DNA of 22,500 nucleotides from Chrysomallon squamiferum (lineage: Eukaryota; Mollusca; Gastropoda; Neomphalida; Peltospiridae). The notes beneath the pieces are model-generated. The model searched no databases. It had not been told where the DNA came from and saw only the letters and a program-made list of their open reading frames with translations. Shown here piece by piece: positions 1 through 10,608 of the stretch. The stretch is taken from the NCBI GenBank assembly GCA_012295275.1, contig CM022665.1:32596022-32618521 (forward strand). Direction: 5' to 3'. How positions within the stretch are numbered: position 1 is the first letter of the stretch; every line of letters begins with the position of its first letter. A program made the position numbers and the translations under genes.

Positions 1-409
1 AATTTTTGGTGGCAATTCTGTTGATAATAAAAGGGCATCCTGTTTTTGATTTTGACCCCATTGTAACAAGTATTTGAACCGTCTATGATATAAACAGGAA
101 ATTTAGGGCAAAAATCTGTCACACCATAATCGTAAAAGATATATTAAACTTTAATACTGAGAAAATAAAGCTTTTTTATGGGTTTTGTGTGCGACTAATA
201 CGTTTATTATTACAGTCGTTATTTTTCATTTTATTTTAAATTCATTTTAATCACGTTTCTGTTACACAGAGCGATTGAAAAGGTTTCAATCCTCTTTCTT
301 ACAAAGGCAAAAATTGCCATCATTCATCTTAAATTGCTTATCGATATACATTAAAGAATATTCTAATGTTTATTTAAATACACTCATGCACACAGAAGCA
401 CGCACGCTG

Positions 410-410
<1 letters not shown>
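1..410. other. AT-rich non-coding stretch
   Basis: No credible coding frame or RNA gene is visible. The sequence is AT-rich with many stops in all frames and a short run of ATTTTA-like units near 227-251. A nominal plus-strand frame from 275 runs straight into the CA repeat and encodes His-Thr repeats, so it is not treated as a gene. Confidence 0.5.

Positions 411-444
<34 letters not shown>
411..444. repeat. (CA)n microsatellite
   Basis: An uninterrupted run of 17 CA units, preceded by imperfect CA-rich sequence from about 391. Its even length gives repeating dipeptides in translation, which explains the nominal open frames across it. Confidence 0.95.
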
Positions 445-446
<2 letters not shown>

Positions 447-581
447 CACGAAATAGTGCCTGCATGTTTATTTCCTCACATTATTATATTGCTAAGAAAA
501 CCTATTTGTTGCTATTATTTTTGTTCCTGTTGTGTCCTTCTTCTCTTGTTATTAAATTTGAATGAAGCCATTTGTTATTAC

Positions 582-644
<63 letters not shown>
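582..644. repeat. Compound (GTT)n-(TTA)n microsatellite
   Basis: About 11 GTT units (582-615) pass directly into about 10 TTA units (614-644). The single G-to-A change in the unit suggests one tract that diverged into two arrays. Poly-Cys, poly-Tyr and poly-Asn frames here are translated repeat. Confidence 0.95.
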
Positions 645-645
645 G

Positions 646-1598
646 TAGCTGTGGTTTAATGATTGTTGTTTTAGAAAACAGTTTATTCCTTTCTGAAAAA
701 TTCTTAAAGACGTGAATTACCAGCGTGTCCAAGATTCACAACCATCTTCTTTTAAATACAAACCACGAACTAAAAGTTCACACTTTCATTTTTGTTTTTA
801 TCCATACTTCTGATGCATACTTTTTATTACGAGTCTTATATCCACCACAACAATATCTTTAACACACGAAAATGTTGGGAACTACTCGACCCGCCCATGA
901 AACAGGTCTAACGGTTACTGCTACGACCACTGCTGTCTTTATGTTAACAGGTTAGGTTTAAGGACCGATCTGTTTTCTTCAAACGGCGACTTTGATGCTT
1001 GGTAAAGAGCTAATGGATACGTGTCAGAGAAACTCACATCTCTCGTGGTTTACCTTCACTTTTGTGCATGTCTGAAGTTGATTTACGTCTTCATCAGCCG
1101 GTCTGTGAAATCTGCAGTGAGATGTTCACCAGATAAAAACATGGGTCACTCGGGAGTAAGCCTCCTTGACGTTTGATTAATAATAACGTATACTTTTTTG
1201 TTTTGTTCCAACATTTCTTGTTCGGGAACTTTCGTGCAAACGTGCTTAATAAGCCAAGAATACAACAGTTAGCCTAAAAGTTATTAATATAAAAAATTTA
1301 TACCTCATCATTTTTCCTTCCAAGATTTGTTGTTCAACCGCTAGACTGAACTTTCCAGTTAAGAATAAAGCAGATATGGTAAAAATAATTAAGATCATAT
1401 ATTTTTCTTCAGACTTTCTTCTTCGTATGTGTATGGAATTTACGTATTCCTATTCTTAGTAAAACAAAAACATAAGAAATAGATTCAAAGTAATTAAAAT
1501 GAAAATATCTCGTTGTTTTTATCTTTCTTCTAAAATTTCCGTTTGGTTGCATGAATGGAATATTCTTGTTTTCGTATTTAGTAAACAACAATAACAAA
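646..1598. other. Non-coding stretch with a GC-richer middle
   Basis: No supported gene. The part from about 880 to 1160 is less AT-rich and contains more CpG than its flanks. On the minus strand 1086-1099 reads GGCTGATGAAGACG, a motif style seen near the ends of some retroelements, but no reverse transcriptase frame or terminal repeat accompanies it. The rest is plain AT-rich DNA. Confidence 0.4.
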
Positions 1599-1653
1599 AA
1601 ATAAATAAATAAATAAAATAAAATAAATTAAAATAAAATAAATAAATAAATAA
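1599..1653. repeat. (AAAT)n-type A-rich repeat
   Basis: Imperfect AAAT/AAAAT units after an A-rich lead-in. Unit length varies between four and five bases, typical of slippage in an A-rich tract. Confidence 0.9.
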
Positions 1654-2704
<1,051 letters not shown>

Positions 2705-2902
2705 TTCAATAAGTTGGCTTACCTGCCGTATATTTTATTACCCCGTCTAACCATAGCGAGCGAATGCTCAGCGGGCTGCGAGCAAAATAATCCGAATCTC
2801 TCTCAGACTATTCGTCGAAGCAGAAGTTATTGTAAGCAGGGTAATCTTCCCAGCTCTGTAATCACTCGTGGCATTAAAGAGAAAGAACGGGGTGTATCAT
2901 GA
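2705..2902 (+). CDS. Open frame of unknown product, possible exon
   Basis: A plus-strand frame of 65 codons runs from just after a TAA to a TGA at 2900-2902. It lacks an early ATG, so it would have to be an exon. It lies in a CpG-richer patch and reads as mixed composition with three Cys and several Arg/Ser residues (for example CSAGCEQNNPNLSQ). No family is recognised. The same patch carries a good minus-strand splice donor at 2717-2722, so at most one strand is likely to be coding. Chance opening of a frame this long is quite possible. Confidence 0.15.
   Translation, partial: FNKLAYLPYILLPRLTIASECSAGCEQNNPNLSQTIRRSRSYCKQGNLPSSVITRGIKEKERGVS
2723..2754 (-). CDS. Candidate short first coding exon ending at a splice donor
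   Basis: On the minus strand an ATG at 2754-2752 sits in a good start context (G at -3, G at +4). It reads MVRRGNKIYG plus two bases before CAG|GTAAGC, a near-consensus donor whose intron would start at 2722. A second minus frame through the same donor is open back to about 2810 and reads LSIRSLWLDGVIKY. What is seen is the donor string and open frames. Use of the donor is inference. No partner exon could be linked and no family is recognised. Confidence 0.2.
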
Positions 2903-3078
2903 ATTCGGCAAAGTAATGATCAGAATAATTGTGCGTACGGTCGTAGGGCCTGTTAAATCTGGCGCGAATATAAAGGCAAGCCGGCAAGTTCTCGTTTTAA
3001 CGACTTGGCACATATAATAAGTTCAAAAAGAACAAGGGGAAAATATAATAAAAGGCTATATTTATAAAATGAGTGGAT

Positions 3079-3121
3079 ACACACACACACACACACACAC
3101 ACACATAAACACACACACACA
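3079..3121. repeat. (AC)n microsatellite, interrupted
   Basis: AC units at 3079-3105 and 3109-3121, separated by TAA. Both arrays are in phase with one former longer tract. Confidence 0.95.
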
Positions 3122-3459
3122 TTTACATAATAATTATCTAAAATTACAATTATTTCAGACATCATTTTGTTTAGTAAAAGAACCTGTTGTTGTCTTGTTT
3201 GATATTCCTATTTCAGATGTATCTTATTAAATTTTAATATTTATTTCAAACAAATAATTCCAAACTAATTATATAAATAAGTGGATTTCTGCATTTGTTT
3301 ATTTGTGTGCTAATATTTGTTATTGTACTGTATGGGCATGTATAAATATATATGTAAACATTTTGATACGTACACAGTCTATCGCTATTGCGTGCATATA
3401 TGTTTACGTCTGTGAATTATCCCTGTTCGGATAAATACTTTGCGAGTAAATTATTCCTC
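3122..3459. other. AT-rich non-coding stretch
   Basis: AT-rich with GTAT-like pieces at 3320-3360. No coding frame, RNA gene or clear regulatory site is visible. Confidence 0.45.
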
Positions 3460-3755
3460 ACACACAGATACACACATACACGCACATCGACACACATGTA
3501 CATATACACACATATATATACAAATTGTACAAAAAAAACACCCCAGCATACAACCATTTTTGTGCATGCTTGCATGCATACATACATACATACATATATT
3601 TAGACATACATGCATACATGCATTCATGCATCCATACATTCATACGTACATACATAGATATATACCGATATATATACATTTATACACTGATAAATACACA
3701 CAATCATATACATTCACCATACATGCAAACAGAAATATACGCACACAACTGAACT
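3460..3755. repeat. ACAT/CATA tetranucleotide repeat field
   Basis: About 300 bases of imperfect CACA, CATA, CATG and TATA units, with the purest ATAC run at 3578-3595. Tyr-Ile-His-Thr repeat frames occur on both strands and are translated repeat. It abuts the 3' side of the minus-strand candidate gene at 3887-4270. Confidence 0.9.
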
Positions 3756-3799
3756 TAGCCCTTTGTAGTTTCTCACGCACAAACCTCGTATAATTAAAA

Positions 3800-3805
3800 T
3801 TTATT
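3800..3805 (-). terminator. Candidate AATAAA polyadenylation signal
   Basis: The plus strand reads TTTATT, so the minus strand reads AATAAA, 82 bases past the TAA of the frame at 3887-4270. A GT-rich string (GAGGTTTGTGCGTGAG on the minus strand) follows about 20 bases later, as expected for a downstream element. AATAAA is common in AT-rich DNA, so the placement rather than the motif is the evidence. Confidence 0.4.
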
Positions 3806-3886
3806 TTCTCATGACTGGTTTTCTGGTCAGTACAAACTCCCAGCTTCTCTCTGCTAAGGGGTATTTTTCAAACAGCTTTAGGTGTT

Positions 3887-4270
3887 TTATAGACTGGCGT
3901 CTCGTTTATTTGTTTCGGACAGAAAAGCGGGCGCGGAATCTCTAACAATCAGGCGATATCTTTGAATAAGATCGCCGATAAAATGCGGCTCGAACTCGTC
4001 AAAACAGGAGATGAATACATCGCGAATTTTATCGTCCTCATTGAACAAGAAAGTATCAGTATTTGTATTCATTAATATCAGACTCATAATAACTCGCATC
4101 TTACGCTCGGAGATCTTTCTGAATGCTTTTTCAATAAAGATTTCCGCACGGCTGATAAAATTGTTGGAGCTCTTCCATTGTCGAAGGAACAAACGACACT
4201 GCAAAGAGAACAGCATCCCTGCCGAGAACGTACGAGTATTTCCGAGGATCTGCTTCTGTCTAGAGATCAT
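3887..4270 (-). CDS. Hypothetical protein or terminal exon, 127 codons
   Basis: This is the best coding candidate in the window. The frame is open from 4291 (after an in-frame TGA at 4292-4294) to a TAA at 3887-3889. The first ATG is at 4270-4268, in a weak start context, with a second ATG at codon 19. Composition is balanced, with no repeat, and CpG is much denser than in flanking DNA. The central part is basic and helical-looking (EKAFRKISERKMR), followed by an acidic stretch (FNEDDKIRDVF) and a Phe/Asp/Glu-rich patch (CFDEFEPHFIGD). No signal peptide or membrane segment is visible. AATAAA follows the stop on the same strand. It could be a complete small single-exon gene, the last exon of a larger gene (several AG acceptors lie at its upstream edge), or a retrocopy. 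I do not recognise the family and assign no function. Confidence 0.42.
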   Translation of the reverse strand: MISRQKQILGNTRTFSAGMLFSLQCRLFLRQWKSSNNFISRAEIFIEKAFRKISERKMRVIMSLILMNTNTDTFLFNEDDKIRDVFISCFDEFEPHFIGDLIQRYRLIVRDSAPAFLSETNKRDASL

Positions 4271-4295
4271 TGGCTCTGCCCCAGGGTTGTATCAC

Positions 4296-4813
4296 TTGAA
4301 TGATTTTCCACATCACTTTAGCTCCTATCTTTGACTCCTGTTTATAGTTCTGCATACAGACTAGCCTGTTTAGTACCGCCACTCAGCCGGTTTTGTGTCT
4401 ACTGTAAGCCACATACAATGACGTTTGTTGTATGTGACAATAAGCATATCAGAACACATACCACCGTGGATAATGTAATAGCATAGTGTCATATTACATA
4501 TCACATGTCATATCACATTTCTTACGTTCCATAAACAAACTATCCAACAGACCAAACATAAAATAATAATAATGGTTGCTTGATGTCTGTCAGCTTGGAT
4601 CAGTCTTAAAAAACTGATTGACGAGACTTGTGTGATGAAAGCTTTGTATAGTTTTTCTTATAAACAATTTTTTTTATATAATCAATTTTTAAACAACAAT
4701 AAAGTCAGTATCAGTCCTGTTTATTATATTTCATTACCTTTTGTGTGTGTAAATCTCCATAAATATGAAATTGTGAGCATATGCAACAGCATATTTCCGA
4801 CATTCTATTTTTC
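4296..4813. other. Non-coding stretch with an inverted repeat
   Basis: Contains the 9-bp inverted repeat at 4410-4436 and a small direct repeat of CATATCACAT near 4498-4518. The sequence from about 4560 on is AT-rich, and the nominal frame from 4632 runs into the tetranucleotide repeat. No gene is supported. Confidence 0.4.
4410..4436. repeat. Perfect 9-bp inverted repeat (hairpin)
   Basis: Arms CACATACAA (4410-4418) and TTGTATGTG (4428-4436) flank a 9-base loop, TGACGTTTG. The left arm with flanks (AGCCACATACAAT, 4408-4420) recurs exactly at 5006-5018. Confidence 0.7.
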
Positions 4814-4935
4814 TCTGCCTGTCTGTCTGTCTGTATGTATGTCTAACTGTCTATCTATCTGTCTGTCAGTATGTATGTCTGTCTGTCTGTCTGCCTGTAT
4901 GTCTGTCTATCTATATATCTTTCTATCTGTCTATT
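4814..4935. repeat. (TCTG)n/(TCTA)n/(TGTA)n tetranucleotide repeat
   Basis: About 120 bases of interrupted four-base units dominated by TCTG with TATG and TCTA variants. Cys-Leu-Ser-Val frames across it are translated repeat. Confidence 0.92.
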
Positions 4936-6054
4936 GTTTTTAGAGGGGTTTTTTTTTGGTTTGTTTTGGTTTTTCTAGGTTTTTTTAATTTCTTCATTAC
5001 TCAGTAGCCACATACAATTCTAACAGCAAAACATGAACAATCATTTCGTGCTGGCATATAATATACACTGCAGTATTAAAAAACTGCACTGCAGTATTAA
5101 GTTACTTAGCCGCAGAACGACAAACTATGTTGTACCCAGATCCCTTTCTCACAATTCAATTTTTTCTTCTTCTTTTTTTATCTTTGCGAAAAGGAAATTA
5201 AAATTTTCGACGACTAGTACAAAGATAGGTATTCGCTGGCAACAGAATTGTGAGTATTTTCGCAAGATTGACAACCACATTGTGTTCATTTTGTTCTGGG
5301 ACGCTTGAAAGAATAAGATGGACCGTACGAGTCGACTGTAAACAAAACCCACCGTAGAAGAATGTTTCAAAGTTGGAGAGAAACCGTGAATCTTATAACA
5401 ACATGGCGTGCTAAGCCGCTTCTAAACAAAGACCATGTCATTTTGAAAACTATCGCCTCTGCGCTGTGTTTGCAAAAGAATACGTTTTCGAAATCGTAGG
5501 CTTTTTTCTTTCTTTGAAGAAAACGATTTTTAATTTTTTTTTTTTTGCTTTGTTTTTTCTAGCCAAAATTCAGTTGCCGCATGTCAAGGACTTCTGTTCT
5601 GGTTTCACACCTGCAGAAGTATTAAAGCTTTATCATGTTCTTCGTGTTTGTTGTTCCCGTGTTAGTTTTATATCTAAATTTGTTTTCGTCTGAATCCTGT
5701 TTAAGTTTTGGAAAATAAATTATCCTCTCTGGTTTTGTACCTAGATTTTTTCTTTCTATAATGAACCGTTTAGAACAATACTCTCTGCATTTGTAAATTC
5801 TCTGGACGATTCAGAAATAATGTACTAATATACAGATAAAGAGAGGCAGACAAACAGACAGGTAGAGAAAAAGAAAGAATAATGAACCGCTACATTAAAA
5901 TTTACCAGATTTTAATAATTATATTCAGCTTTAAACGATTTTAATAGTTATATCGATCTTAATAATTTGAAATATCGAAAGATATGAAAATGAAAAACAA
6001 TATCGTGATACATGAATAAATGATAAATATTTAAATAAAGAAAAATTACTGGGG
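4936..6054. other. Non-coding stretch, T-rich start, no supported gene
   Basis: Starts with a T/G-rich run (4939-4990). The 14-base unit CACTGCAGTATTAA occurs twice (5066-5079 and 5087-5100). Sequence from 5200 to 5480 is somewhat GC-richer, and overlapping frames of 70-90 codons are open on both strands (5033-5308 plus, 5149-5370 minus). Neither shows a motif or splice support, so neither is called. Purine-rich AGA/CAGA decay lies at 5836-5880. Confidence 0.35.
5066..5100. repeat. Two direct copies of a 14-base unit
   Basis: CACTGCAGTATTAA is present at 5066-5079 and 5087-5100, offset by 21 bases. The intervening 7 bases (AAAACTG) resemble part of the unit, so a small tandem duplication is the simplest reading. 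Confidence 0.75.
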
Positions 6055-6069
6055 AAAAAAAAAAAAAAA
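6055..6069. repeat. Poly(A) run, 15 bases
   Basis: Fifteen consecutive A bases followed by GAAGAAGAA. No upstream gene body suggests a retroposed tail. Confidence 0.9.
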
Positions 6070-6349
6070 GAAGAAGAATAAAAGAAACATCTGGTAAGGA
6101 TTCAAAATGGCTGTCTAATCCAGCAATCTTGATAAAAACATTTCGATTTCTTGTAATCCAAAACACAGCAAGGTCATAAATGAAAAAAAGAATTATAAAA
6201 TTTTTTATAAATTTACATTCTCATTTTTATAAAAAAAATCTTTTGCCGATCAAACTGGAATGGCTATAAATACCGAGAGGCTGTTCTTTCTGAAATTTAA
6301 TATCCTAAATATATATTTTTTATTTATTTATTTTTAATTTCTCGCAATT

Positions 6350-6364
<15 letters not shown>
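6070..6364. other. AT-rich non-coding stretch
   Basis: No gene is seen. A TATAAATA string at 6265-6272 lies in slightly GC-richer DNA but has no supporting downstream exon. T-rich units precede the poly(T) tract. Confidence 0.4.
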
Positions 6365-6381
<17 letters not shown>

Positions 6382-6384
6382 TTT
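6365..6384. repeat. Poly(T) tract, 20 bases, in T/C-rich flanks
   Basis: Twenty T bases inside a longer polypyrimidine stretch (about 6341-6418) with TTTTC and TTTTCC units. The Lys-rich minus-strand frame across it is translated homopolymer. Confidence 0.92.
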
Positions 6385-6418
6385 CCTTTTTTTTCCTTTT
6401 TTGTTCTTTCTCTCTCTT

Positions 6419-7859
6419 CGACATCCGAAGTAAAAAATAAAAAATAAAAATAAAATAAAATCTCAAAAACGTAATGGTGATAATATGCACACGGCATCTC
6501 CAGTTACAAACATGCACTTAACGTCACCCACGACCACACCAACAACAGCAAGGCGACTGTGGTGATTCATCAAATTTGAATGATACAAGTGAATTAAAGA
6601 GACAGGTGCAGTTCATTAAAACTCTTGAACATAGTTTATACGACCGCTACCTTGTCATTTTAAGATAGGTCTAGGACTTGTACTTTTTGTTAATGTTTTA
6701 TTTTATTACCCGTTACTTTTACCTCGGATCGAATGAGTTTCTCGTTGTCTCTATACGTCTGTAGAAATTTTATTTTTTATTTTTTTAATTTGTTTTAAAG
6801 ATTTGAACATACTACGTAATTAAGTGACAAAGTTCTGTTGTTTTAATTGCTGGTGTCAATATCAAGTCATAACAGTGGGGAGAATTAAATGATGATTTTA
6901 TTTGTTAACACAAGATCATCACTCTTGTAAATAATGATTTCCATATATAAAGAAGTCCGTAAAATATAAAGAATAAACATGTATAGAAATTAAATACCTA
7001 GAACAAAGAAATCAAATATTTTATAAATTTCATCATTACTGTTCTATTTATTCAGTTCATTGTAACTGTATATTATCTAGCTGCTGAAAGACCTAAGTGC
7101 ATGTAAATAAATTTCAAATAAACTTGAGTTCTGACTGGTACTTTCATCTTAGCTTTTTAGTTCAGAAACAAGCCAAGTTTACGTATCATCATAGTACACG
7201 CAGTATAGCATTTTTAAGAATTTCCCGTAAGACCCAGAGGACCTTATCCCACAAGTGTTTGTTTTGTCTTTAATTCAGTGAAAATAACTGGAATTATCTC
7301 AGTTATACCAATGTTTTTTGTCGTCATAAACTACTTTCCTATCTCTGTTATCGGTTGTTTACAACAGACGACTGACTCTTTGAAGTGTAGTAGAGCTATG
7401 TTCCACTTGACGGTCTGTTCATTTTTGCGTCTATTAGAACTAAACAGGTAACAGCTGACTGACTGTAAGATATGCAAATAAAGATAGGTAATTTGTAGAA
7501 GAAGAGAAATAATTAAAAACGCTATCGACGTGCGGAATAAAATAAAAGAACAAAACTCTATATATGATTAATAGATACTCTGTATATTGCTGTTATTTTC
7601 ATTATCCATGGAGGAAATATTATTGGATACTCTATTATTTATTATCCATCAGTCACGTGCAGGTGTTGTTTAAACGGTTCATTTAAATAATTTTTATTAA
7701 GACATTCAATAAAAGAAGATTGTATGTATATTTTATCCGCAAATGTCGTAATGCACATCATCGAAGTTTTAAAATATAGCAGTCTTGCAGTCTATGTCTA
7801 TGTCACTTTTAATCAAATTAAAACCTCTCTCTCTCTATTTTGCTACTGATTACACTGTT
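6419..7859. other. Long AT-rich non-coding stretch
   Basis: About 1.4 kb with no supported gene, RNA or mobile element. A-rich AAAAT units occur at 6430-6461. An imperfect local duplication is visible around 7573-7609 and 7626-7649, sharing GATACTCT and ATTATCCAT. The dominant impression is old, AT-rich intergenic or intronic DNA. Confidence 0.45.
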
Positions 7860-7889
7860 TATGTGTATAAGTATGTACCTGTGTATGTA

Positions 7890-7929
<40 letters not shown>

Positions 7930-7975
7930 AATGTCTGTGTACATATGTATGTATGCATATACGTATGTATGCTAT
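7860..7975. repeat. (AT)n core in a (GTAT)n field
   Basis: A pure AT run (7893-7920, 28 bp) is flanked on both sides by GTAT/TATG tetranucleotides. Tyr-Ile and Cys-Met repeat frames are translated repeat. Confidence 0.93.
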
Positions 7976-9101
7976 ATAAAATCTATCTTCAAATACTTTT
8001 AAAAATTACTAAACGAAACGGTTCGTAATTCCGAAAGAAAACCTCACAAATTTCGTCTGTTCACCGAGATTAATACAGTGAGACAAAACAATGCAATGCG
8101 AGTACAAACCCAATAAAAGAAGTCGGGATGCGGTTTTTACTCGAAAATTAAATCGTTTTTCAATCTAGAAAAAAGCCTCAACAGTCTCTTCTTAATTTTG
8201 CTATGGACGTTAATATGTTTTAAACGATTCAGAGGCTGGGGTTATTCTTTTTCACTAACAACAAAATGCCTTTTATAACTAAGTTTCATTTATATATGAT
8301 AATCCAAGAAGTTTAATTGTGGCAGTAAATGTTTGTGCTACATATATCAAGATATAGTAGACAAAATGTAATAATAAAAAAATAACTTTATTATTGTTTT
8401 AAAAATATAAATTAAAAGGCAAAAAACTAATTAACAAAAAAAACACAACTTTCTTCTCGCTTCACGAACGGAAATTGAAACTATCTTTTCTTGATACTTT
8501 TATTTTAAAATAAAGCAAATAATCCAAGTCATAAATTCTTCCTTATGCTAATCAAGCCATAGACAGCTCAATGAAAGAGCCTTGATGTTTAAACCTGGAA
8601 CGCAAGCATCAGTTTTTTAGCTCTTTTTTTTAGCGACCTGTCGACATTCAGAATGATTCAGTATCTTTAAAGCCAAGGAGGAAATCCACATGTTATTTAG
8701 AGATTGAGCACACAATGAACAAAGAAGGAGATGGCCATTGTACAACTGTTTATATTTGCTGAATTCTTTCCTATTTATCTCCTTCGATCATGAATGAAAT
8801 TCTTCCGCCAGTGTTTGCCTTCCCAGCTTTCTGTGGTCGACGATGTTGGTCAATGGTGATCTTTCAAGGTCAGCTGAGAATCATTCATGGATTAGACGTT
8901 GTTTAGACACAATGGACAAGAGGAATGTCTTGTCTGAACAGCCTCTTTACCAAACAAATGTTTATGGAAAATGAAATAGCAAAGGTCTTTGGCGGAATCT
9001 TCTTTTTAATTCTCTTTTTCCTTCTGCTTGATAAATTATAACTGTTTGTTTTTGCTGAAAGATCTTTCGACTTTTTATTGTCTTTTTCCTTCTTCTTCTC
9101 C
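7976..9101. other. Non-coding stretch, GC-richer at 8690-8990
   Basis: Mostly AT-rich, with an AATAATAAA / TTTATTATT 9-bp inverted repeat at 8370-8395. The part from about 8690 to 8990 is less AT-rich. One minus-strand frame stays nearly open there with a few stops, so a decayed exon or element is possible, but nothing is recognisable. T/C-rich decay precedes the poly(T) tract. Confidence 0.35.
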
Positions 9102-9122
9102 TTTTTTTTTTTTTTTTTTTTT
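9102..9122. repeat. Poly(T) tract, 21 bases
   Basis: Twenty-one T bases preceded by TTC-rich sequence. The Lys/Arg-rich minus-strand frame over it is translated repeat. Confidence 0.93.
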
Positions 9123-9718
9123 GATTATTATTAATCTGAAAAATGATTATGACAACAATTACAGTTTTAATTATTAAAGAGAAATACTGATTCAAAAGGA
9201 GCAAGGATTAAGAGAAAATAAAGATGGAGAATGATGAATCAGTGAAAGAATGAATGAGCATATCAACAAATAATATTAATGTTTCTGAAGTGGAAATAAT
9301 ACATTTCTTACACAACAGACACCTGCTACCGCCATTCATTGAATAAGTCTTACTGGTTAGAAGAAAGTGATATTTTGTATATATAAAATCACAGTGCTTT
9401 GTATGGTACTGGCTGTGAGAGACAGAAAGAGAGAAAGAAAACGAGAGAGTGACAGAGAAAGAGAAACAGCAAGATATGCTGATCGAAGATTTTATTGTAT
9501 TTAAAATTTTAGAATCTATTAACGTTTTGTATTATTCACCTTTGGCGTGCCCGACATCAAATGATTGTTTGGCAATAGTGAGCGAATGATCAAACATTTT
9601 TGCAACGATATTTATTTATTAATGTGTTAATCGATGAAATGAATTAAAAAAAAATAATAAAAATAAAAAGATTAAAGGGAAAGAAAACGAACGGAAACCA
9701 TTTCTGTTCTATTCTTTT
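9123..9718. other. AT-rich non-coding stretch
   Basis: No gene is seen. A purine-rich GAGA/AGAAA stretch lies at 9416-9470 and looks like a decayed GA microsatellite. A-rich AAAAT units occur at 9645-9670. Confidence 0.45.
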
Positions 9719-9745
9719 TAATAATAATAATAATAATAATAATAA
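9719..9745. repeat. (TAA)n microsatellite
   Basis: Nine TAA units followed by AAATAA. It lies just past the donor end of the minus-strand candidate exon at 9775-10088. Confidence 0.94.
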
Positions 9746-9774
9746 AATAAAACAATCTTTTTTTATTGGCTTAC

Positions 9775-10088
9775 TTTAGCCTGAAAATACAATTGCTCTC
9801 TCAACAGTGCCACCATGCGGACCAGATGATCTTTGATCTTTGCTATTAACATTGAATATGATGAAACTAACGACCCGAGAGCCCAATAAAGAAAACAGAA
9901 TATCCCTTTGTCTAAAGCACATAAATCACTAATATGAAAATTTTCATAAATAATGTTGCATATAAAGCTAGAACGGTGAAGAGTGTTTCGGACATAAACG
10001 TTACTGAATGTCATAAACAGTGAGCCGTCCGTTTGACGCCATGATGTATCCGGTCTCTTTGATATCAATAAATCTAGGGGACATAACT
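9775..10088 (-). CDS. Candidate internal exon, unknown product
   Basis: A minus-strand frame is open from a TGA near 10110 to a TAA at 9763-9765. There is no ATG near its upstream end, so it would be an exon rather than a whole gene. A possible acceptor (GACGCAG) ends at 10089, and a good donor, AAA|GTAAGC, starts at 9774. Between them lie about 104 codons of mixed composition. They include one hydrophobic segment long enough to cross a membrane (around IFCFLYWALGSLVSS), followed by a basic helix-like part (KIKDHLVRMVALLREQ). If the donor is not used, the stop codon overlaps an AATAAA. No family is recognised. A chance open frame remains a real alternative. Confidence 0.25.
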
Positions 10089-10552
10089 CTGCGTCATAGC
10101 ATCACGACCTTCAGACAGATGAAATGAATTCATTAACCGAGAAGACTTCGTACATAAAACTTAGACGTAGATAGTTTCATGAAATTTTCGGCGTCTTTGC
10201 GAGTTCTTACAAGTATGTACTTCGTAACCAGCATTAAGATATGAAAATACGGCTAAAAATGAGTATGTTTGGTTTTTCTGATTTTATTAAAGATGCTAAG
10301 TAACTCGTCTTGTTTTGAGACAACAAAAATAAAAGTAACCCTAGTTTTTTATATTTATACCGGTGGTTGTCTCTCTCTGTGTGTATGTGTCCTGACATTT
10401 GTAAACTATTACAAATATGTATATGTGTATGACTGTGTTTGTTGTGAGAGACTAGAGAGATTGTGTCTAAATTGTTACATACAGTTATCGTGTATTTTTA
10501 AGTTAAAAAGTAAATCTTTAGATGAAACCTGCGACATTGAAGAATCACAACA
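10089..10552. other. AT-rich non-coding stretch before a CA repeat
   Basis: A plus-strand frame begins at 10269 and runs into the CA repeat. Its N-terminal part is Cys/Tyr/Val-rich from TGTGTAT decay, so it is not called. No other feature is visible. Confidence 0.4.
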
Positions 10553-10608
10553 TACACGCACGCACGCACACCCGCACACCCGCACACCCACCCACACACA
10601 CACACACA
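10553..10608. repeat. Compound CA / CCCGCA microsatellite
   Basis: CA units interrupted by GCAC and CCCGCACA variants, ending in a purer CA run. The His-Thr-Arg-Pro frame over it is translated repeat. Confidence 0.9.

Noticed and set aside
2961-2976. Promoter-like GGCGCGAATATAAAGG string
   Set aside because: The TATA box and GC-rich flank look good, but there is no initiator or exon downstream on the plus strand, only CA repeats. TATA strings are frequent in this composition.
3388-3793. Several overlapping His/Thr/Tyr/Ile/Cys-rich frames on both strands
   Set aside because: They arise from the ACAT-type repeat field; they overlap each other and have no non-repeat core.
5033-5370. Overlapping plus (5033-5308) and minus (5149-5370) frames
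   Set aside because: Neither has a recognisable motif, CpG enrichment or splice support. The plus frame includes a local tandem duplication, and the minus frame ends in a Lys/Glu-rich low-complexity tail.
7654-7659. CACGTG E-box, also at 17955-17960 and 21488-21493
   Set aside because: Three copies of a six-base palindrome in 22.5 kb is close to chance, and none sits at a supported promoter.
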